A DNA stretch of 64,000 nucleotides from Pseudarthrobacter sp. NamE5. GTDB lineage: Bacteria; Actinomycetota; Actinomycetes; Actinomycetales; Micrococcaceae. The translations under genes were made by a program, and so were the position numbers. The stretch spans positions 124,001 to 188,000 of the forward strand of contig NZ_VAHO01000002.1 of assembly GCF_005796225.1 (NCBI RefSeq). The letters run 5' to 3'. Under the pieces are notes generated by a model. The model saw only the letters and a program-made list of their open reading frames with translations, did not search any database and was not told the origin of the DNA. Shown one piece after another: positions 16,622-25,580 of the stretch. Every line of letters begins with the position of its first letter. Position 1 is the stretch's first letter.

Positions 16622-17234
16622 GCACGCCCGCGGTTTCTTCACCGCTCTGTTCACCCCGCTGGCCCGCTGGCTCCTCAGGATCGGCGTTTCCCCTGACGCT
16701 GTGACGATCATCGGCACCGCCGGAGTCGTGGTGGGTGCCCTGGTTTTCTATCCCGTGGGGCAGTTGCTCTGGGGAACGCTGTTCATCACTGCGTTCATCT
16801 TTTCCGACGTGCTCGACGGCATCATGGCCAGGATGCAGGACGTGAAAAGCCGTTGGGGAAACTTCCTCGACTCAACCCTCGACCGGATCGCCGACGGCGC
16901 CCTCTTCTCCGGGCTCGCCGTCTGGTTCTTCACCGGCGGTGCCAACGTTCCCATCGCAGTCGCAGCCATGGTCTGCCTGGTGCTGGGCATGCTGGTTTCC
17001 TATGCCAGGGCCAAAGCCGAATCCCTGGGCTTCACCGCCAACATCGGCATCGCCGAACGGGCGGAGCGGCTTGTTTCAGTCCTGGTAGTCACAGGACTGA
17101 CCGGCATGGGGCTTCCGCCGGTGGTGCTCCTGGTGACCCTCGTCCTGCTCGCCCTGGCCAGCCTGGTCACGGTCATGCAGCGCGTCGTGTCCGTGCGGCG
17201 GCAGGCCCTGGCGGAGCCGTCGCCGGCCGATTAA
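16611..17234 (+). CDS. pgsA: Phosphatidylinositol phosphate synthase (CDP-alcohol phosphatidyltransferase)
   Basis: A 207-residue integral membrane enzyme. The CDP-alcohol signature is complete: DVLDGIMARMQD...GNFLDSTLDRIAD (D..DG..AR....G...D...D, about residues 66-92). About six hydrophobic segments follow the amphipathic N-terminus. In actinobacteria with this neighbourhood (thrS-HIT-pgsA) it joins CDP-diacylglycerol and inositol-1-phosphate to give phosphatidylinositol phosphate; a phosphatidylglycerol-phosphate role is less likely. The usual acyltransferase and pimA mannosyltransferase genes that follow in mycobacteria are absent, pdxS being only 144 bp downstream. Confidence 0.85.
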   Translation: MLNRHARGFFTALFTPLARWLLRIGVSPDAVTIIGTAGVVVGALVFYPVGQLLWGTLFITAFIFSDVLDGIMARMQDVKSRWGNFLDSTLDRIADGALFSGLAVWFFTGGANVPIAVAAMVCLVLGMLVSYARAKAESLGFTANIGIAERAERLVSVLVVTGLTGMGLPPVVLLVTLVLLALASLVTVMQRVVSVRRQALAEPSPAD

Positions 17235-17265
17235 GCATGATTAAGCCGGCTGGGCGCGGGGGGAC

Positions 17266-17271
17266 TAGTAT
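17266..17271 (+). promoter_or_regulatory. Putative -10 of pdxS
   Basis: TAGTAT lies 108 bp upstream of the pdxS start, between pgsA and pdxS, and fits the TANNNT consensus. No -35 was clear. The implied leader is about 100 nt. Confidence 0.35.
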
Positions 17272-17378
17272 TAGGACTGCCCGGTCAATGGATCCGGCAA
17301 TCCGTGTGTGCACAGTCCGGCATCTGCATGCCGCCTGCACACCCGGCGAAGGTCATCTATCTACCCATAGGGGTTTTT

Positions 17379-18305
17379 GTGTCTACACCTGATGTAAGCA
17401 GCGAGGCCGGTTCGTCCGCGAACAGCGTCACGGGCAGCAGCCGCGTGAAGCGGGGCATGGCTGAGATGCTCAAGGGCGGCGTCATCATGGACGTCGTCAA
17501 TGTCGAACAGGCCCGCATCGCCGAGGATGCCGGTGCCGTTGCTGTGATGGCGCTGGAACGTGTTCCGGCCGATATCCGCGCGCAGGGCGGCGTGTCCCGG
17601 ATGTCCGATCCGGACATGATCGACCAGATCATCGATGCCGTGTCCATTCCGGTCATGGCCAAGGCCCGGATTGGCCACTTCGTGGAAGCCCAGGTCCTGC
17701 AGTCCCTGGGCGTTGACTACATCGACGAGTCCGAGGTCCTGACCCCGGCCGACTACGTCAACCACATCGACAAGTGGAACTTCACCGTTCCCTTCGTCTG
17801 CGGTGCCACCAACCTCGGTGAGGCGTTGCGCCGCATTAACGAAGGCGCTGCGATGATCCGCTCCAAGGGCGAGGCCGGCACCGGCGACGTCTCCAACGCC
17901 ACCGGGCACATGCGCCAGATCCGCTCGGAGATCGCCAAGCTCTCCGCCCTCCCGGAGGACGAGCTGTACGTTGCGGCCAAGGAACTGCAGGCCCCGTACG
18001 AACTGGTGAAGGAAGTCGCCGCTGCCGGCAAGCTTCCGGTGGTGCTGTTCACCGCCGGCGGTATCGCCACCCCCGCTGACGCTGCCATGATGATGCAGCT
18101 CGGCGCCGACGGCGTGTTCGTCGGCTCGGGCATCTTCAAGTCCGGCAACCCCGCCCAGCGCGCCGCCGCCGTCGTGAAGGCCACTACCTTCTTCGACGAC
18201 CCCGACGTCATCGCCAAGGCCTCCCGCGGCCTGGGCGAAGCCATGGTGGGCATCAACGTCGACGAGATCCCCCAGCCGCACCGCCTCGCCGAGCGCGGCT
18301 GGTAG
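17379..18305 (+). CDS. pdxS: Pyridoxal 5'-phosphate synthase subunit PdxS
   Basis: A 308-residue TIM-barrel PLP synthase. It joins ribose 5-phosphate, glyceraldehyde 3-phosphate and ammonia supplied by PdxT. Conserved blocks are [18 protein letters not shown] (about 22-39), the Schiff-base lysine in [10 protein letters not shown] (about 90-99), and [31 protein letters not shown]. The start is the GTG at 17379 after AGGGG; an earlier in-frame start exists but has no family similarity. Its partner pdxT is 5.8 kb away, separated by the M3 peptidase, CapA, gatD and murT genes. Confidence 0.95.
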   Translation: MSTPDVSSEAGSSANSVTGSSRVKRGMAEMLKGGVIMDVVNVEQARIAEDAGAVAVMALERVPADIRAQGGVSRMSDPDMIDQIIDAVSIPVMAKARIGHFVEAQVLQSLGVDYIDESEVLTPADYVNHIDKWNFTVPFVCGATNLGEALRRINEGAAMIRSKGEAGTGDVSNATGHMRQIRSEIAKLSALPEDELYVAAKELQAPYELVKEVAAAGKLPVVLFTAGGIATPADAAMMMQLGADGVFVGSGIFKSGNPAQRAAAVVKATTFFDDPDVIAKASRGLGEAMVGINVDEIPQPHRLAERGW

Positions 18306-18351
18306 TCCTTAGCCTTACGGCAGGTCCTGATCCTCTGCTTGCTATTCCCCA

Positions 18352-18387
18352 CGTCCCGCTAAGGCCGCTTCGCGGCGAGCGGGGACG
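18352..18387 (+). terminator. Imperfect hairpin downstream of pdxS
   Basis: CGTCCCGCT pairs with AGCGGGGACG with one bulged base, and GCCGC/GCGGC pair inside it. CCTTTT follows about 10 nt later. It is plausible as the first of two tandem terminators for pdxS. Confidence 0.45.
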
Positions 18388-18442
18388 CAGGGCCCCTTTT
18401 ACGCAAGCTGCCGGACCAGTACCTGCCTCTAAGTAAGAAACC

Positions 18443-18490
18443 GCGACGGCGGCGGGTCACGTTTGTGGGGACCTGCCGCCGTCGCTCTTT
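18443..18490 (+). terminator. Strong rho-independent terminator of pdxS
   Basis: A 16-bp stem (18443-18458 with 18470-18485, one G-U pair) closes an 11-nt loop and is followed by TCTTTTAA. It is the clearest intrinsic terminator in this gap. Confidence 0.8.
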
Positions 18491-18501
18491 TAACCCAAGT
18501 A

Positions 18502-18551
18502 GGTAGTGGTAAGTGTCGTTTTGGAGTTCCAAAGCGACACTTACTGCTACC
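18502..18551. repeat. Long near-perfect palindrome (23-bp stem, 4-nt loop)
   Basis: The arms at 18502-18524 and 18529-18551 pair over 23 positions (three of them G-U in RNA) around AGTT. The inner part is AAGTGTCG...CGACACTT. There is no T tract on either side, and a strong terminator already stands just upstream. It lies 22 bp from the stop of the convergent M3 peptidase gene. It could be a bidirectional terminator or a REP-like dispersed palindrome; no second copy was noticed in the window. Confidence 0.6.
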
Positions 18552-18573
18552 CAGTTGGGGGGGTAAGGAAGCC

Positions 18574-20586
18574 CTACTCGAGGCCGCGGCGCTTTAGGAG
18601 TGGCTCTAGTTGTGCTTCCCGGCCGCGGAGCTTGCGGAAGGACTCCAAGGGATCACGGCTGTTGCCGCGGCTGAGGAGCTCCTGCCGGAACCGTTTTCCA
18701 TTGCTGCGGGTGAGACCGCCGTTTTCGGTGAACCAGTCGACGGTCTCGGCGTCCAGGACCTCGCTCCAGATATAGGAATAGTAGCCGGCGGCGTACCCCG
18801 CGCCGGCGAAGACGTGCTGGAAGTAGCCGGTCCTGTACCGGGGCGGGATCAGGGGATGGGCGATTCCTGCCGCGGCCAAGGCCTTTGCCTCGAACTCATG
18901 GGCGTCCTCTGGAACTTGGCTGGGCTCAAGTACGTGCCAGGCAAGATCCAGCAGGGCCGCGCCAAGGTATTCGGTGGTGGCGAAACCCTCGCCCCACAGC
19001 CGCGACGCATTCAGTTTCGCGACAACCTCCTGCGGCAGCGGCTCACCGGTGGCATGGTGGCGTGCATAGTTGGCCAGCACTTCTGGCCACATGATCCACA
19101 TTTCGTTGACCTGGGACGGGTACTCCACGAAATCCCTGGGAACCGACGTACCGGAAAACCGCGGGTAGGTAACGTGGGAGAACAGGCCGTGGAGGGCGTG
19201 GCCGAACTCATGGAAGGTTGTGCGCAGCTCGTCCAGTGTCAGGAGGGTGGGTTCGCCTGCAGGCGGCTTGGAGATGTTCAGGTTATTGATGACCACCGGC
19301 TTGGTGCCCAGCAGCGCCGACTGCTCCACCAGGGAGTTCATCCAGGCGCCGCCCCGCTTGGACTCCCGGGTGTAATAGTCGCCCAGGAACAGGCCCAGTC
19401 CCATGCCGTTCTCGTCCCGGACCTCCCAGACGCGCACGTCGGGATGGTACCCGGCCAGGTCCTGCCGCTCGTGGAACGTAATGCCATAGAGGGAGGTGGC
19501 GGCAAAGAAAACCCCGTCCTCCAATACCCGGTCCAGCTCGAAGTAGGGGCGCAGGGCCTGCTCGTCCACGTCGTACTTCTCGCGCCGGACCTTCACAGAG
19601 TAGAAAGCCCAGTCCCAGGCCTCCAACGGATGCCCCGCGGCTTCCGCCAAGGCTGCGGCCTCGGCATCTGCGTTGCGGACCGCTGCCGGTGCCATCCGGT
19701 TGAGCATTGATTGCACGGACTCGAAGTCAGGAGCAGTCTGCCGGTCCACCACCAGCTCCGCGTAGTTGGCGAAGCCGAGCAGTACTGCCTTTTCCGCGCG
19801 GAGCCGGGCCATCGACGTGGCCAGGTCCAGCACATCAAGGCTTCCGCCGCCGCTGCCCCTGGCCACCGACGCTTCGAACAGCCGACGGCGGACTCCCCGG
19901 TTTTCCAGGACAGACAGGGCGGGCTGGTTGCTGGGCTGGATGAGCGTCAGCAGGAACTTCCCGTCATGCCCGGCAGCGCGGGCAGCCTCGGCAGCACCGG
20001 CAATGTCATCCGGCGTCAGCCCCGCCAGTTCCGCAGCCTCATCCAGCAGCAACGCCGCCGATTTCATCCCTTCCTTGACGCGCTGGCCGAATTCAGTGCC
20101 CAGCCGGGCCAGCTCGGCGTTGATCGCCCTGAGCCTTTCCTGGCCCGCTGCGTCGAGCTGGATACCGGACTGCCGGAACTCCTTGAGGTATTCCTGCACC
20201 AGGCGCACGGACTCGGCGTCGCACCCTGCAGTATTAATTGAGGAGAAGCGCTCGAAAAGCGCCCGGTTGAGGAACACCTCGTCCTGGTGGGCTGAGAACA
20301 GCGGGGAAAGTTTGGTTTCAAGGTCCCTGATGGGGTCGGAAGCATCAGCCGAGACAAGCGTGAAGAACGTGGCCGCTGCCCTGTCCAGCAGCCGGCCGGA
20401 CCGCTCCATCGCCAGCGCGGTGTTTTCAAAGGTGGCAGGGGCCGGATCATCCACGATGGCCTGGATCTCTCCGAGGTGCGCGGCCAGACCCGCCTCGATG
20501 GCTTCTTCGAAGTGTGGGGTCTCAATCTCAGCGAAGGGCGGCAGTCCGTAGGGCAAGGGACTGGGCACCAAAAGAGGGTTGGTCAT
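18574..20586 (-). CDS. M3-family zinc metallopeptidase (oligopeptidase/dipeptidyl carboxypeptidase type)
   Basis: A 670-residue M3 (thimet-like) oligopeptidase. The zinc site is TTFHEFGHALHGLFS (HEFGH, about residue 461) with the downstream Glu in FVEYPSQVNEMW. The N-terminal NPLLVPSPLPYGLPPFAEI and the C-terminal Y(R)TGYFQHVFAGAGYAAGYYSYIWSEVLD blocks are those of the Dcp/PrlC group. It degrades short peptides in the cytosol, as there is no signal peptide. GGAAGG lies 12 nt from the ATG. It is divergent from the CapA-like gene and convergent with pdxS. Confidence 0.92.
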   Translation of the reverse strand: MTNPLLVPSPLPYGLPPFAEIETPHFEEAIEAGLAAHLGEIQAIVDDPAPATFENTALAMERSGRLLDRAAATFFTLVSADASDPIRDLETKLSPLFSAHQDEVFLNRALFERFSSINTAGCDAESVRLVQEYLKEFRQSGIQLDAAGQERLRAINAELARLGTEFGQRVKEGMKSAALLLDEAAELAGLTPDDIAGAAEAARAAGHDGKFLLTLIQPSNQPALSVLENRGVRRRLFEASVARGSGGGSLDVLDLATSMARLRAEKAVLLGFANYAELVVDRQTAPDFESVQSMLNRMAPAAVRNADAEAAALAEAAGHPLEAWDWAFYSVKVRREKYDVDEQALRPYFELDRVLEDGVFFAATSLYGITFHERQDLAGYHPDVRVWEVRDENGMGLGLFLGDYYTRESKRGGAWMNSLVEQSALLGTKPVVINNLNISKPPAGEPTLLTLDELRTTFHEFGHALHGLFSHVTYPRFSGTSVPRDFVEYPSQVNEMWIMWPEVLANYARHHATGEPLPQEVVAKLNASRLWGEGFATTEYLGAALLDLAWHVLEPSQVPEDAHEFEAKALAAAGIAHPLIPPRYRTGYFQHVFAGAGYAAGYYSYIWSEVLDAETVDWFTENGGLTRSNGKRFRQELLSRGNSRDPLESFRKLRGREAQLEPLLKRRGLE

Positions 20587-20648
20587 GACTTACAACCTTC
20601 CACAGCGAGCCACGCTTCTCAATGTGCGCCACGCCACGCCGCCCTCTC

Positions 20649-20654
20649 TAGAAT
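20649..20654 (+). promoter_or_regulatory. -10 element for the leaderless CapA-like gene
   Basis: TAGAAT, close to the ideal -10, lies 7 nt before the ATG at 20662. There is no Shine-Dalgarno, so a leaderless message is likely. Confidence 0.6.
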
Positions 20655-20661
20655 TGCCCCT

Positions 20662-21924
20662 ATGGGGAACAGAACCGGTTCGGGTCGGGCGCATCGCCGC
20701 GCCACCATCTCCGCGTTGCTGCTGGCAGCCGCGCTGGCCGGCTGTGGCCTGGCCGCTGAGCAGGATGATGCAGCGCGGCCTCCGACGGCGTCAGTCTCCG
20801 CCAGTGCCGCACCCGCCGGCAGCGCGGCTCAGCCTGCCCCTTCCACCCCGGCTCCCGCTCCCACCCCAGGGAAGGGCGCCGCCTGCCCTGTGCTTCGCTG
20901 TACCTCGGTGCTGGTTACGGGGGACATGCTCATTCATGCCCAGCTGTGGCAGCAGGCGGAGCAGGACGCGGCAGCCGCGGGCAGGCCGGGGCTGGACTTC
21001 GTACCGCTCCTGGAAGGCCAGCGGAGGTACATCGACAAGAGCGACCTGGCCATCTGCCACCAGGAGACTCCGGTGGCGGGACCGGAGGGACCATTCTCGG
21101 CCTACCCGTCCTTCAACGTTCCACCTCAGATCATCACCGCATCAAAGGAGGTCGGGTACCAGGCCTGTACAACGGCCAGCAACCACACCATCGACCGCGG
21201 GACCGACGGGCTGCTGCGCACCCTCGACCAGTTGGACGCCGCCGGCCTTGAGCACACCGGTTCCTACCGCACTGAAATCGAATCCCAAGGGGTGCTGATC
21301 CTGCAGACGCCGGCGGCAAAGGTCGCCCTCATCCAAGCGACCTACGGACTCAACGGTCTGGTGCCGGACCACCCCTGGCAGGTAGACATGCTGGACGCCC
21401 CGGCAATGATTGCCAAGGCGCAGAAGGCCCGGTCGCTGGGGGCAGACATCGTGCTGGCTGCCATGCATGCGGGGGACGAATATGCCAGTGCGCCCAACGC
21501 CCAGCAGCAGGAGGTGGCGCACGCCCTGGTGGACAGTGGACAGTTCAACCTGGTACATGGCCACCACACCCATTCCGTGCTGCCCATCGAACACTACAAA
21601 GGCACCTGGATCGTTTACGGGCTGGGTAACGGTGTCACGGAGCTCTCGCCCTGGCACGTCGTCAACAATGAAGGCCTGCTGGTCCGGGTGCAGTTCGGCC
21701 AGGACTCCGCGGGCAGATGGTCCGCCACGGACCTTGCCTGGGCCCCGTCAGTAATGGTCCGGGATCCCTACCGCTGGTGTTCGGTCGCCTCCGACCTGCC
21801 GCAGGGAAGCTGCGCCGGCCCGGAAGCCGACGCCGCCACCAGGCAGCGGACCATCGGCGTGCTGGAATCAATGGGTGCAGCTGCCGCGGGCGCCCGTGAA
21901 CTTTTGGTGACGCGCGAACCCTGA
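20662..21924 (+). CDS. CapA-family (poly-gamma-glutamate synthesis protein-like) lipoprotein
   Basis: A 420-residue CapA-fold metallophosphatase-like lipoprotein. The signal peptide ends in LAGC (Cys about residue 29). A Ser/Ala/Pro linker (about 30-75) precedes the CapA domain: VTGDMLIH (about 92), ICHQETP, TTASNHTIDRG (about 179), and NLVHGHHTHSVLPIEHY (about 298) with GLGNGV. CapA proteins are linked to poly-gamma-glutamate or capsule attachment, but no capB or capC is nearby, so the role here is open. It acts on the outside of the membrane. The start is decided by the TAGAAT spacing. Confidence 0.85.
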   Translation: MGNRTGSGRAHRRATISALLLAAALAGCGLAAEQDDAARPPTASVSASAAPAGSAAQPAPSTPAPAPTPGKGAACPVLRCTSVLVTGDMLIHAQLWQQAEQDAAAAGRPGLDFVPLLEGQRRYIDKSDLAICHQETPVAGPEGPFSAYPSFNVPPQIITASKEVGYQACTTASNHTIDRGTDGLLRTLDQLDAAGLEHTGSYRTEIESQGVLILQTPAAKVALIQATYGLNGLVPDHPWQVDMLDAPAMIAKAQKARSLGADIVLAAMHAGDEYASAPNAQQQEVAHALVDSGQFNLVHGHHTHSVLPIEHYKGTWIVYGLGNGVTELSPWHVVNNEGLLVRVQFGQDSAGRWSATDLAWAPSVMVRDPYRWCSVASDLPQGSCAGPEADAATRQRTIGVLESMGAAAAGARELLVTREP

Positions 21925-21946
21925 CGCGCAGTCCAACTCCGGACTT

Positions 21947-22699
21947 TCAGCGGGGGCGCCGTGCGGCGTGTTCCCGGGCCAGTTCTGCATAGCGGTCGTC
22001 CGGGTTGCCTGGCACGAAGGTGCCGTACTTGCGCTCAGCTGCGGTCCGGATCAGGAAATCCGCGATGGCAGGGTTCTTTGGAAGCAACGATCCGTGCAGG
22101 TAGCTCGCCACGATGTTCCGGTACCGCGCTCCTTCGTGGCCGTCACTGCTGTTGTTGCCGGTGCCCTTCGGTACGGTGCCCAGGGGCCGGACCCCACTGC
22201 CTAACGTGGTCTGTCCGCTGTGGTTTTCGTAACCCAGGACTTCGCCGAACTCAGGTGTGGAGACTTTGACGTTCCCGATCAGGCGCTCATCCGTGCCGTG
22301 CGTCTCCACGTCCAGGACGCCGATGCCCGGGATGATGGCTCCAGTCCGGGTTTTGAAGAAACGTCCGAAAAGCTGGTAAAGGCCGCAGATCAGCAGCATC
22401 GGGGCGCCGTCCTCGGCCAGGTCCTTAAGTACCCCTGCCCGCGACTGGAGGTCGTCCTGGATGACGAGCTGGCCGCTGTCCTGGCCGCCGCCGCCCACGA
22501 TGATGTCCACGTCCTGCGGGAAATCATCGCCCACGTTGTACTCAACCAGCTCAGGGGTATACCCATGCCAGCCGATCCGGCGCTGGAGTACCAGGGCGTT
22601 TCCCCAGTCGCCGTAAATGTTCATGTCGCGCGGATACAGCTGGGCCACCTTAATGGTGCCCTTGCTCTCATCCGGGTACCCCGGACCTGCCTGGCTCAA
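21947..22699 (-). CDS. gatD: Lipid II isoglutaminyl synthase, glutaminase subunit GatD
   Basis: A 250-residue class I glutamine amidotransferase of the CobB/GatD type. The nucleophile Cys is in LLICGLYQLFG (about residue 105) and the catalytic His in ASYLHGSLLPKNP (about 201). GatD frees ammonia from glutamine and passes it to MurT, which amidates D-Glu of the lipid II stem peptide to D-isoglutamine. It acts at the inner membrane face on the cytosolic side. The start ATG overlaps the murT stop (4 nt), so the two subunits are made together. Confidence 0.93.
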   Translation of the reverse strand: MSQAGPGYPDESKGTIKVAQLYPRDMNIYGDWGNALVLQRRIGWHGYTPELVEYNVGDDFPQDVDIIVGGGGQDSGQLVIQDDLQSRAGVLKDLAEDGAPMLLICGLYQLFGRFFKTRTGAIIPGIGVLDVETHGTDERLIGNVKVSTPEFGEVLGYENHSGQTTLGSGVRPLGTVPKGTGNNSSDGHEGARYRNIVASYLHGSLLPKNPAIADFLIRTAAERKYGTFVPGNPDDRYAELAREHAARRPR

Positions 22700-23988
22700 G
22701 AGACAACCTCCACCGTGGTGATTTTGGACAGCTCGCGGCGGATGGCCAGCATGGCTGTGTAGGTGCAGAAGATGCGTTTCGGCTTTCCCTGCGCTTCCCT
22801 GATGAAGGCGGCCAGTGCCGGGGCGATCTCCGTTTCCACCGCACCGATCCGGACGTCGTCGTACTGCAGGCGCAGTGCCATGTCGTAAGCGCGGGAGCCG
22901 GTGAGCTGGTCCACCCCACCCTCGCGCAGGGAGTCGAACTCCACGTCCCAGAGCCAGGACATGTCGCGGCCGTCCGCGTAGTTGTCGTTGATGGCGATCA
23001 TCGTGGCGTAGCCGCCTGCCGGAAACGACTTCAGTCCCAGCCGGAAGCCGCTGGGGTTCTTGACCAGCACCAGGTCCAGCGGCTGGCCGTCGACGGTGAG
23101 GCTTTCGCCGCGGCCGAAGGCGGGCGCCACCTGGGAGAGGGCCTGCAGCAGCGTGGCATGGTCCGCGTCGACGGCACCTCCGCCGCAGATGCTCCGCGCC
23201 AGGGTCAGTGCCGCGGCTGCGTTGAAGATGTTGTACACGCCCCGCAGCTTCATCCCGGTGGTGACCCTGCCGCCGTCGTACTCAAACTCGGCGCTGTCAG
23301 CGCCCACTTTGCGAAGCACGACGTCGGCTGCGGGCTTTTCCGGAAGGTCCGCCGGGGCGGGGCTGCCGGGAGCGGCGCGCATGTCGTCGTCGTTCGGAAA
23401 GGTAGCCAGCAGGGAATCGTCCAGGCCGAAGTACCTGACTTCCTGCCCCGTGAGCGTTTCGGCGATCCGGGCCACCCGCGGGTCTTCGCGGTTCAGGACC
23501 ACCGTGCCGGTGGTTTTGGCGGCGATGTGCTGGAGCAGCTGGGCCGTCTTGTCGATTTCACCGAACCGGTCAAGCTGGTCCCGCAGGACATTGAGAAGCA
23601 GGCAGTAGCGGGGCGGGACACTGTTGACGAAGTGCACGGCATGGGCTTCGTCCAGCTCCAGGACAGCGACATCCGCCTCGAGCCGGCCGCGCCAGTCCAC
23701 CTCACCGAGCAGGGCAGCTGCAACGCCGCGGGTGAAATTGCTGCCCGTGCGGTTGGTGAAGACCTTGAGCCCCTGGCTTTCCAGCAGTTCAACCACCATT
23801 TTGGTGGTGGTGGTCTTCCCGTTGGTGCCGCTGACCACCGCCACCCCGTGGGGGAGGGTGGTGAGCGTCCGCCGCATGAAGCCGGGGTCAATTTTTTCGA
23901 CCACCAGGCCCGGCAGGGCCGAACCGCCGCCCCGGAGCCGGGACGCCCGGCGGACCAGCTTGCCGAGCGGAACACTGAAGGAAAACAT
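22696..23988 (-). CDS. murT: Lipid II isoglutaminyl synthase, Mur-ligase subunit MurT
   Basis: A 430-residue Mur-ligase-like ATPase with the P-loop GTNGKTTTT (about 54-62), [11 protein letters not shown] (about 104), [14 protein letters not shown] and, in the C-terminal domain, [16 protein letters not shown] and [18 protein letters not shown]. With GatD it amidates the D-Glu of lipid II. The Cys4 zinc ribbon described in Staphylococcus MurT is not visible: the stretch around residues 170-225 has no CxxC pairs. The start at 23988 is set by TATATT-N6-ATG; an ATG 27 nt upstream would place the -10 inside the gene. Confidence 0.92.
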   Translation of the reverse strand: MFSFSVPLGKLVRRASRLRGGGSALPGLVVEKIDPGFMRRTLTTLPHGVAVVSGTNGKTTTTKMVVELLESQGLKVFTNRTGSNFTRGVAAALLGEVDWRGRLEADVAVLELDEAHAVHFVNSVPPRYCLLLNVLRDQLDRFGEIDKTAQLLQHIAAKTTGTVVLNREDPRVARIAETLTGQEVRYFGLDDSLLATFPNDDDMRAAPGSPAPADLPEKPAADVVLRKVGADSAEFEYDGGRVTTGMKLRGVYNIFNAAAALTLARSICGGGAVDADHATLLQALSQVAPAFGRGESLTVDGQPLDLVLVKNPSGFRLGLKSFPAGGYATMIAINDNYADGRDMSWLWDVEFDSLREGGVDQLTGSRAYDMALRLQYDDVRIGAVETEIAPALAAFIREAQGKPKRIFCTYTAMLAIRRELSKITTVEVVS

Positions 23989-23994
23989 GTTTCG

Positions 23995-24000
23995 AATATA
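23995..24000 (-). promoter_or_regulatory. -10 element of leaderless murT-gatD
   Basis: On the minus strand TATATT ends 6 nt before the murT ATG at 23988. It is nearly ideal for a -10 and is the only A+T-rich hexamer in the murT/pdxT gap. Confidence 0.65.
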
Positions 24001-24067
24001 TCCCAGCACGGGCATGGAACCGCCGCCCGGGACGTCACGGCAGGAACGCCGCGGCCTCTCCGGCCCG

Positions 24068-24073
24068 TATGCT
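24068..24073 (+). promoter_or_regulatory. -10 element of leaderless pdxT
   Basis: TATGCT lies 6 nt before the pdxT ATG at 24080, following the same pattern as at 996-1020 and 23995-24000. No Shine-Dalgarno is present. Confidence 0.6.
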
Positions 24074-24079
24074 GGATGG

Positions 24080-24790
24080 ATGGCACAATCCCTTTCAGCT
24101 GATCCAGCGCGCCCTGGCGCTGGCCTTCGGATCGGCGTCCTGGCGTTTCAGGGCGACTTCCGTGAACACCTCCGCACCATCGAAGCGACCGGCGCCGAGG
24201 CAGTGGGCATCCGCCGGCCAAAGGAGCTGGACGGGCTGGACGGGCTTGTCATTCCCGGCGGCGAGTCCACGGCCATCGACAAGCTGGCACGGGCCTTCGA
24301 ACTGGCGGAGCCGCTGCGTGAACGGATCCGCGAAGGGCTGCCTGTTTACGGCTCCTGCGCCGGCATGATCCTTATGGCCGAGGACATCGCGGATCCCGCC
24401 ACCGACCTCTCCGGTGCCCCCCAGCAGACGTTCGGCGGGCTGGACATCAGCGTCCGGCGCAACGCCTTCGGCCGCCAGCGCGAGTCCTTCGAGACGGACC
24501 TGGAGTTCAAGGGCCTCGAGTTCAGCGCCACCGAAGACGGCGTCCCGCCCGTCCATGCAGTGTTCATCCGCGGCCCGTGGGTGGAACGCGTAGGGTCCGG
24601 CGTCGAAGTCCTGGCCCAGGTGGAACCGGCGGACCCGGAGCATGCGTCCCACGCGGCCGAGCTGCCCGGGACGGCTAGAATTGTTGCAGTGCGTTCCGGC
24701 CACCTGCTGGCCACCTCCTTCCATCCGGAAGTGACCGGGGAAAAACGCGTACATGAACTTTTTATCCGCATGATCAGAGGAGAAGCGTAA
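24080..24790 (+). CDS. pdxT: Pyridoxal 5'-phosphate synthase glutaminase subunit PdxT
   Basis: A 236-residue class I glutamine amidotransferase that feeds ammonia to PdxS. Visible are [13 protein letters not shown] (about 16-28), [11 protein letters not shown] (about 55-65), the nucleophile Cys in YGSCAGMI (about 96) and the catalytic HPEV near the C-terminus (about 219-222). The length fits with a slight N-terminal extension [15 protein letters not shown]. The start follows the TATGCT -10 by 6 nt. yebC begins 3 nt after its stop, and an AGGAG within the last codons serves yebC. Confidence 0.95.
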   Translation: MAQSLSADPARPGAGLRIGVLAFQGDFREHLRTIEATGAEAVGIRRPKELDGLDGLVIPGGESTAIDKLARAFELAEPLRERIREGLPVYGSCAGMILMAEDIADPATDLSGAPQQTFGGLDISVRRNAFGRQRESFETDLEFKGLEFSATEDGVPPVHAVFIRGPWVERVGSGVEVLAQVEPADPEHASHAAELPGTARIVAVRSGHLLATSFHPEVTGEKRVHELFIRMIRGEA

Positions 24791-24793
24791 AGC

Positions 24794-25549
24794 ATGTCAG
24801 GCCACTCCAAATGGGCGACGACCAAGCACAAGAAGGCGATCATCGACAGCCGCCGCGCCAAGTCGTTCGCCAAACTGATCAAGAACATCGAAGTCGCAGC
24901 CCGCATGGGTGGACCGGACCTGGCCGGCAACCCGGGCCTGGAACTGGCAGTCACCAAGGCGAAGAAGACCTCGGTCCCCAACGACAACATCGACCGCGCC
25001 ATCAAGCGCGGCGCCGGCCTCACCGGTGAAGTGGTCGACTACACCGAAATCATGTACGAAGCCCGCGGCCCCCAGGGTTCCGCACTGCTGATCGAATGCC
25101 TCACCGACAACAAGAACCGCGCCGCCTCCGAGGTCCGCCTGGCCATCTCCCGCAACGGCGGCACCATCGCCGATCCCGGCTCCGTCAGCTACCTCTTCAC
25201 CCGCAAGGGCGTTGTCAACCTGCCCAAGAACGGCCTCAGCGAGGACGACGTCCTGATGGCCGTGCTGGAGGCGGGAGCCGAGGAAGTAAAGGACAACGGC
25301 GACACGTTCGAAATCCACTCGGAGCCGGGCGATCTTCCCGCAATCCGGGAGGCGCTCAAGGAAGCCGGCATCGAATACGACACCGACGAGGTGGAGTTCG
25401 TTCCGTCCATGCAGGTGGAACTCGACGTCGACGGCGCACGCAAGTTCCTGAAGCTCGCTGACGCCCTCGAAGACCTCGACGACGTCCAGAACGTCTACAG
25501 CAACGCCGACCTCAGCGACGACGTCCAGGCTGCCCTGGAAGCTGAGTGA
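24794..25549 (+). CDS. YebC/PmpR/TACO1-family protein
   Basis: A 251-residue YebC-family protein with the invariant start [15 protein letters not shown]. It shows the [21 protein letters not shown] and [10 protein letters not shown]...DY.EI.YE..GP.G.A.....TDN.NR blocks and the acidic C-terminus. The family is annotated as a DNA-binding regulator, but bacterial and mitochondrial members have been tied to relief of ribosome stalling at proline stretches, which would echo the efp gene at 56 kb. Gene order pdxT-yebC-ruvC is the classic actinobacterial order. Confidence 0.93.
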   Translation: MSGHSKWATTKHKKAIIDSRRAKSFAKLIKNIEVAARMGGPDLAGNPGLELAVTKAKKTSVPNDNIDRAIKRGAGLTGEVVDYTEIMYEARGPQGSALLIECLTDNKNRAASEVRLAISRNGGTIADPGSVSYLFTRKGVVNLPKNGLSEDDVLMAVLEAGAEEVKDNGDTFEIHSEPGDLPAIREALKEAGIEYDTDEVEFVPSMQVELDVDGARKFLKLADALEDLDDVQNVYSNADLSDDVQAALEAE

Positions 25550-25580
25550 CGCTCCGCCTGCCCGCCCAACGCGCACAGCC

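Noticed and set aside
20662..21924. Poly-gamma-glutamate capsule locus
   Set aside because: Only a CapA-like protein is found; capB, capC and capD are absent from the window.
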